From contig NZ_JAYERP010000001.1 in NCBI RefSeq assembly GCF_034718895.1, forward strand, positions 2,706,501 to 2,770,500: a stretch of 64,000 nucleotides of DNA, in the 5' to 3' direction. A program made the position numbers and the translations under genes. The notes below the pieces were generated by a model, which had not been told where the DNA came from, did no database searches, and saw only the letters and a list, made by a program, of their open reading frames with translations. Below are positions 59,896-64,000 of the stretch, one piece after another. Each line of letters opens with the position of its first letter. Position 1 is the stretch's first letter. The stretch is from Paenibacillus phoenicis. Its GTDB lineage: Bacteria > Bacillota > Bacilli > Paenibacillales > Paenibacillaceae.

Positions 59896-61215
59896 CTGCG
59901 AAGATCCCGAGCTGAAGTAATCCGTAAACTACGCAAAAAACGGAAGAAGCAAAACATGGTCAAATCGCTGCAGTCCGGATTAATTCTCTCAACTCTGCTC
60001 TTGTGGACTTCTCAGCAGGTTGGCACAACCTTCGGCGAATTCACCAGCACACGCGAAGATAACACGGAAATCAAGGCGTGCCGAGTCTTTCCAAGCCAAA
60101 TCGAAAGCCAGCTCGCGATGTTGGCCGAGCATTTGAACCGAGCCGCTTCCTTAAAAGGAAGACTTATCGGAGCAAGCCTAATCCGCGCTTCGATAGATAC
60201 AACAACTCCGATCTCGTCTCCGGCTCTTCCGAATGCGAGTGATCCGGCCACCAGTCTTCCGCTGCCCCCGTCTTCAACCGATGCGGTGTACTCCAGCGGC
60301 GACGGACCGGTCAGCTCGGAAGGTTCCGCAGATTTCTCCGCAAGCCTGCAGCTGGACGCAGCCGAAGGCTTATCGGCACGGATTAGCGAGCTGAACGCCA
60401 CAATCCAGCAGCTGCAGCAGCAACTGGCGCTGAATCAGTCCACTTGGCAAGAGCTGGTGCAGGAAATCACGGCAGCGACCGCCGTGATTCAAGGGCTACT
60501 GACTTCATTAAACGGCCTGGAGCCGAATTGTGCCGAGCTCACGCAAACTACGGTGCTTGACCGGATTGCGGATCTCCTGAAGGGCAGCGGTTTGCTATCC
60601 GGCCCGCTTCGCGGGACGTTACAGGAGATCTTAAGCTACCTGCGCTCCGTCCATCAATCTGAGTTTAGCCTCTCGACCAACGGCTTTGTTGCTATCGCTT
60701 TTGCCAGCCCGTTTTCGTCCCGGTCGGCCGATGATTTAAGTGCCTTCAGCGATCCGGTCGCCGGCGAAGAGCGCACGTACTTTGAGAGCGTACATGCTTC
60801 TCTGGAATCGGCAATCGCAGGCTTAACTGCCGAGATTTCCAGTCTCGAAGCGCAGCGGGCTCAACTGTTGGCAGAAGCGGAAGCACAGCGGCTGGCGGAG
60901 CTGGAACGATTAAAGCAGTTGGAGGAAGAACCCCCTCCGACGGTGGGCGATTCCGGTGATGGAGCAGTCCAACCTCCTGCAGAAGAAGATGGTGTTGCAG
61001 AGGATGAATCTGCAACCCTTCCGCCGGATGCGCCGGCTAGCAGCGGCACACCGGGGCTAGAACCTCTGCTGCCCCCCGAGCAGCCAAATCCATTGGACAG
61101 TCTTATCCTGACGAAACCGGAGGATGAACTGCCCATCGATTTGAACGACGACGGGGATGAAGAGGATGACGATGACGAGAATGAGGACGCGATTCCTTCA
61201 GAAGTAGGTGAATAA
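59896..61215 (+). CDS. TapA-like matrix protein with coiled coil and acidic tail
   Basis: An exported protein of 419-439 residues encoded just before sipW and tasA, the position of tapA. The N-terminal segment 'LILSTLLLWTSQQVGTTFGE' and the following 'IKACRVFPSQIESQL' resemble the TapA signal and its early cysteine. A long coiled coil rich in Gln/Leu (about 125-165) and a second one (about 280-320) follow, then a Pro/Glu-rich region and a run of Asp/Glu. An ATG lies at 59956 with a weak site; a better AAAGGAG precedes an in-frame CTG (59896) or ATT (59893). The Bacillus TapA beta domain is not evident, so homology is partial. Confidence 0.6.
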   Translation: MRRSRAEVIRKLRKKRKKQNMVKSLQSGLILSTLLLWTSQQVGTTFGEFTSTREDNTEIKACRVFPSQIESQLAMLAEHLNRAASLKGRLIGASLIRASIDTTTPISSPALPNASDPATSLPLPPSSTDAVYSSGDGPVSSEGSADFSASLQLDAAEGLSARISELNATIQQLQQQLALNQSTWQELVQEITAATAVIQGLLTSLNGLEPNCAELTQTTVLDRIADLLKGSGLLSGPLRGTLQEILSYLRSVHQSEFSLSTNGFVAIAFASPFSSRSADDLSAFSDPVAGEERTYFESVHASLESAIAGLTAEISSLEAQRAQLLAEAEAQRLAELERLKQLEEEPPPTVGDSGDGAVQPPAEEDGVAEDESATLPPDAPASSGTPGLEPLLPPEQPNPLDSLILTKPEDELPIDLNDDGDEEDDDDENEDAIPSEVGE

Positions 61216-61822
61216 CATGCGTATTCGTAAATGGTTAGGAAACGCGCTGACGTTCCTGATGGCGGTTGCCTTTTTTACCGTGGCAGGCTCGGTGGTCCTC
61301 TCAAAGATTTCCGGCAGCGAACCGAACTTCTACGGCTATCAGCTGAAAACGGTCTTGTCCGGCTCGATGGAGCCTTCCATCCCTACCGGTTCCGTTGCGG
61401 CCATTAAGCCGGGCGGCGATATGACCCGTTTCAACGTCGGCGACGTCATCACCTTCCGGTCAGGCGATAACAAGCTGATTACCCACCGCATCATCGAGGT
61501 GACACAGGACGAACAAAACGGCCAGGTGCTGTACCGGACGAAAGGCGATAATAACGATTCCGCCGATTCGGAATTGGTGCACCCCGCGAATGTGACCGGC
61601 GTCTATACCGGATTTAACGTTCCGTACGTGGGCTATTTCTTAAGCTTCGCTGGAACGAAGACGGGGAATGTCACCCTGTTGATCATCCCAGGGATCCTAT
61701 TGTTCCTGTACGCGGTGGTTACGCTGTGGAAAGCCATCGCCAGTCTGGAAGAAAAAAAACCGGAAGCGAATCAATCGCAATCGGACACCAAGCACCCTGA
61801 CGTCATTGACGCATCAACCTAA
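61208..61822 (+). CDS. sipW: Type I signal peptidase SipW (ER type)
   Basis: A 204-residue membrane peptidase of the archaeal/ER type, with the catalytic serine in 'TVLSGSMEPSIPTGS' and the histidine in 'KLITHRIIEV' in place of the lysine of P-type enzymes. The later 'RTKGDNNDSADSELV' box is also typical. Two membrane helices flank the catalytic domain. It processes TasA-type precursors. Its start overlaps the TapA-like stop region by eight bases. Confidence 0.93.
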   Translation: MNNMRIRKWLGNALTFLMAVAFFTVAGSVVLSKISGSEPNFYGYQLKTVLSGSMEPSIPTGSVAAIKPGGDMTRFNVGDVITFRSGDNKLITHRIIEVTQDEQNGQVLYRTKGDNNDSADSELVHPANVTGVYTGFNVPYVGYFLSFAGTKTGNVTLLIIPGILLFLYAVVTLWKAIASLEEKKPEANQSQSDTKHPDVIDAST

Positions 61823-61849
61823 GCTCAGCACTAATGATTTGGTTGTTCT

Positions 61850-61867
61850 CCTTATGTATACATAAGG
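61850..61867. repeat. 18 bp perfect palindrome before tasA
   Basis: ccttatgtatacataagg is perfectly self-complementary and lies 47 bp upstream of the tasA start. It could be an operator or an mRNA 5' stabilising hairpin that raises tasA expression over sipW. Confidence 0.5.
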
Positions 61868-61913
61868 ATGCTATATATAAAAAATTTATTTAAGATCAGG
61901 GAGGAATTCAGGA

Positions 61914-62501
61914 ATGGGTATCAAAAAGACATTAGGTTTTGGGGTAGCAACTGCAGCACTCGGTTTGACATTGATCGGCGGAGGAACGTTCGCTTACTTT
62001 AGCGATACGGTCGAAACGACTGGGACGTTCGCCGCAGGTACATTGGATATCAACGCTGATCCAACAGCGATTGTAAATCTTAACAACTTGAAACCAGGTG
62101 ACACGATTCCTCGTACGTTCAAGCTCAAAAATGACGGAACGCTTGACATTAAAGAAGTTCTGTTGAAAACGAGCTACACGGTGACGAATAAAGCCGGCGC
62201 TCCAGACAACACGGACGATTTTGGTAAACATATTAAGGTAAAATTCCTGAACAATATCGACAAGCTGAATGACGTCATTTGGGAAACTACGCTCTATGAC
62301 CTGCAAAATCAAACACCGGACGCCGTTGAAAGAGGCTTCTTCCTCGGCGAGCGCAGCGGCTTAAGAGCCGGCACTACCGACACGTTGGCCGTTGCTTTTG
62401 AATTCGTGGACAACGGTCAAGACCAAAACCAATTCCAAGGCGACACGCTGAACCTGACGTGGACGTTTGAAGCGAAACAAGGCGACGGTCAAATTAGATA
62501 A
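61914..62501 (+). CDS. tasA: TasA/CalY-type matrix fibre protein
   Basis: A 195-residue member of the TasA/CalY (camelysin) family. The SipW-type signal 'LGLTLIGGGTFAYFSDT' with the FAYFSD site is diagnostic, followed by 'TFAAGTLDINADPTAIVNLN' and 'LKPGDTIPRTFKLKNDGTLD'. It forms fibres in the biofilm matrix. AGGGAGG precedes the ATG. It is shorter than Bacillus subtilis TasA and closer to camelysin in length. Confidence 0.92.
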   Translation: MGIKKTLGFGVATAALGLTLIGGGTFAYFSDTVETTGTFAAGTLDINADPTAIVNLNNLKPGDTIPRTFKLKNDGTLDIKEVLLKTSYTVTNKAGAPDNTDDFGKHIKVKFLNNIDKLNDVIWETTLYDLQNQTPDAVERGFFLGERSGLRAGTTDTLAVAFEFVDNGQDQNQFQGDTLNLTWTFEAKQGDGQIR

Positions 62502-62516
62502 TTTGAGAAATTTAAG

Positions 62517-62558
62517 CAGAACACCTTACCCCGATCTGGGACTAAGGTGTTCTTTGTT
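62517..62558 (+). terminator. Intrinsic terminator after tasA
   Basis: The arms agaacacctta / taaggtgttct form a perfect hairpin followed by a short T run. It ends the matrix operon before the sinR-like gene. Confidence 0.85.
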
Positions 62559-62649
62559 TGGTTGAATTTCCGACTTAACACCTTTGTCCGATCCCGGTTA
62601 TTCTGATATAATGACATCAAATTATTTCTGATAGAAGGGCGACGGCTAC

Positions 62650-62985
62650 ATGGCAGAACATATTGGCGAGCGTATTCAGAAACTTCGGCAGGACCGAGGG
62701 TACTCCTTGTCCGAGCTGGCGGAGAAGGCAGATGTGGCAAAATCCTATCTCAGCAACGTTGAGCGCAATATTCAATCGAATCCCTCTATTTCCTTCATTG
62801 AGAAGATAGCCGACGCTCTTAACGTCTCGATCAACCTGCTATTGTATGGCGACCGCCCCGCACCGGAATTACTCGATCCGGAATGGTCGGAGTTGGTGCA
62901 GGAAGCTATGACTTCGGGCGTCAGCAAGAAGGAATTTAAGGAATTCCTTGAATATCAGAAATGGAAGCGAGGCCAGCAGGAATAA
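62650..62985 (+). CDS. sinR: SinR-like biofilm repressor
   Basis: A 111-residue regulator with the same two-part layout as SinR. An XRE HTH covers residues 1-65 ('RIQKLRQDRGYSLSELAEKA', 'AKSYLSNVERNIQSNPSISF'), and a C-terminal SinI/SinR dimerisation helix pair covers 'LDPEWSELVQEAMTSGVSKK' and 'EFKEFLEYQKW'. It likely binds the box cluster at 59639-59862 and is countered by the SinI-like protein. GAAGGGCG precedes the ATG. Confidence 0.9.
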   Translation: MAEHIGERIQKLRQDRGYSLSELAEKADVAKSYLSNVERNIQSNPSISFIEKIADALNVSINLLLYGDRPAPELLDPEWSELVQEAMTSGVSKKEFKEFLEYQKWKRGQQE

Positions 62986-63014
62986 CGGTACACAGAGAAA
63001 AAGTACACACAGAA

Positions 63015-63063
63015 AAAGCGCGAGACCTCAGGGTTATCCCCCGACGGTACTCGCGCTTTTTTT
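63015..63063. terminator. Bidirectional intrinsic terminator
   Basis: The arms aaagcgcgag / ctcgcgcttt are flanked by A and T runs. They lie between convergent sinR and the yuiB-like gene. Confidence 0.85.
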
Positions 63064-63355
63064 AAAACATTTTGTACCCGCCCAACCGCAGTTTTCGGAT
63101 CGTCCATCCGCTTAGGATCGCCCCGCACAGCCCGGCGAACGCCGTCAAATAATCGACCAGCCGGAACGATGCGAGATAGGTCCCAAAGCTCTGTTCATGG
63201 TCCCACAGCGTATAGACCACAATGGGCAAAATCACAATGATAAAGACGTATGCCGGAAACCAGGTTGTTTTCATTAACATATTCAAAATGAAACCGATGC
63301 CGAACATCATCACGAAGAAGAGAACCATCAGCACCAGTACGATGAGCCAGCCCAT
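63062..63355 (-). CDS. YuiB-like membrane protein
   Basis: A 97-residue membrane protein with three hydrophobic helices ('LIVLVLMVLFFVMMFGIGFI', 'FPAYVFIIVILPIVVYTLW', 'LTAFAGLCGAILSGWTI'). 'FGIGFILNMLMKTTWFPA' closely fits the YuiB family of Bacillales. Function is unknown. The ATG at 63355 follows GGGGGAG. Confidence 0.7.
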   Translation of the reverse strand: MGWLIVLVLMVLFFVMMFGIGFILNMLMKTTWFPAYVFIIVILPIVVYTLWDHEQSFGTYLASFRLVDYLTAFAGLCGAILSGWTIRKLRLGGYKMF

Positions 63356-63569
63356 CGATCGCTCCCCCACCCTTCTTAGAGGTAACTATAACATTCATCA
63401 CACTAAATCAAGCTAGTAGTTAGTTTACTAGATATTATGTAACGAAGCAATGAACTTTACATGAAAATGGAGTGAATCGATTTGCCCCGTCTAGGCTCCT
63501 TGCGATACAATAAGATACGTATTGGCAATTCGTAAATGAGGATCAGATTGAATCTAGGAGTGATTATAC

Positions 63570-64000
63570 ATGAACGAAGCTACTCTAACCTTAGAAGGTT
63601 GGTATGCGCTTCACGATTTCCGCACCATCGATTGGACCGCCTGGAAAGCGGCGGATGACGAAGAACGCGCCGGAGCCCTGGAGGAGCTGCATACGTTCCT
63701 GAAAGAATGGGAATTGATGGAGGAATCCAAAACCGGCAGCACCGCGGTGTATTCGATCGTCGGACAGAAAGCCGATCTCGTGTTCATGCACCTGCGCGAA
63801 AGCCTGGAAGAGCTGAACGCCCTGGAGACGGCCTTCAACAAAACAACCTTTGCTGAATATACAACCAAAGCATACTCCTACGTCAGCGTCGTAGAACTTA
63901 GCAATTATCTCGCATCCGGCGGCGGTGACCCGAAGGCGAATCCGGAAGTGATGGCCCGTTTGCAGCCGATCCTGCCGAAGACCAACCATATCTGCTTCTA
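63570..64000 (+). CDS. hemQ: Coproheme decarboxylase HemQ, 3' end beyond the window
   Basis: The first 143 codons of a chlorite-dismutase-family protein. 'LTLEGWYALHDFRTIDW' at the start, 'VYSIVGQKADLVFMHLRESL' and 'AYSYVSVVELSNYLASGG' match HemQ, the last enzyme of the coproporphyrin-dependent haem pathway of Gram-positives. AGGAGTG precedes the ATG. The catalytic C-terminal half, including the haem-ligand histidine, is outside the window. Confidence 0.92.
   Translation, partial: MNEATLTLEGWYALHDFRTIDWTAWKAADDEERAGALEELHTFLKEWELMEESKTGSTAVYSIVGQKADLVFMHLRESLEELNALETAFNKTTFAEYTTKAYSYVSVVELSNYLASGGGDPKANPEVMARLQPILPKTNHICF

Noticed and set aside
59706..59915. 69-codon plus-strand frame in the matrix promoter region
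   Set aside because: It starts without a ribosome site and runs through the SinR boxes and the ribosome site of the TapA-like gene.

Overview
The window looks like chromosome from a Paenibacillus-type member of the Bacillota. The clues are YesM-type two-component genes beside an LplB/CarB-type sugar transporter, S-layer (SLH) repeats, a bacillithiol-transferase-like DinB protein, sdhCAB, dnaB-dnaI, a c-di-AMP (ydaO) riboswitch in front of ktrB, HemQ, and a SinR/SipW/TasA biofilm locus. The backbone is fairly GC-rich. The stretch from about 27.5 to 42 kb is clearly AT-rich and foreign in character.

Layout. 0-17 kb holds housekeeping and accessory genes: histidinol phosphatase, an alkyltransferase-like protein, a NagZ-like lipoprotein, LOG protein, a YcdB/SLH surface protein, mnmH-selD for selenouridine tRNA, an ArsP-like permease and a secreted melibiase-like glycosidase. 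17-25.6 kb is a carbohydrate module: GH43 enzyme, cupin, substrate-binding lipoprotein, two permeases, and a divergent sensor kinase and AraC-type regulator. 25.6-29.9 kb is a decaying zone with a frameshifted fusB-like gene, a crystallin-fold protein, pseudogenes and an IS3 remnant.

29.97-43.3 kb is the main discovery. It is an integron-like cassette array: thirteen cassettes, each ending in a 150-190 bp attC-like site (the last one truncated), an attI-like junction with a strong outward promoter, and a tyrosine recombinase of unusual architecture. The repeats pair as an outer stem enclosing several hairpin arms. The arms change sequence from copy to copy but keep pairing. In every cassette the first 15-20 bases are the reverse complement of the bases around its own 3' core, as expected if each cassette once circularised and inserted at G^TTA. 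Cassette cargo includes an Abi-type defence protein, a HepT/MntA toxin-antitoxin pair, an XRE regulator with its own operator, MBL, Nudix, DJ-1, methyltransferase and phosphatase enzymes, membrane proteins and unknowns. The recombinase lacks the IntI-specific insertion, carries an extra HARP-like N-terminal domain, and reads in the same direction as the cassettes, so this is not a textbook IntI integron.

43.4-59 kb returns to backbone: sdhCAB with a divergent LysR regulator, an ArsB/NhaD-type transporter, ktrA and ktrB under a c-di-AMP riboswitch, a CPBP protease, uvrC, trxA, a small membrane protein, dnaI and dnaB. 59-63 kb is a biofilm matrix locus: a SinI-like antirepressor, a TapA-like protein behind a cluster of SinR boxes, SipW, TasA and SinR. 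A YuiB-like membrane protein and the start of hemQ close the window.
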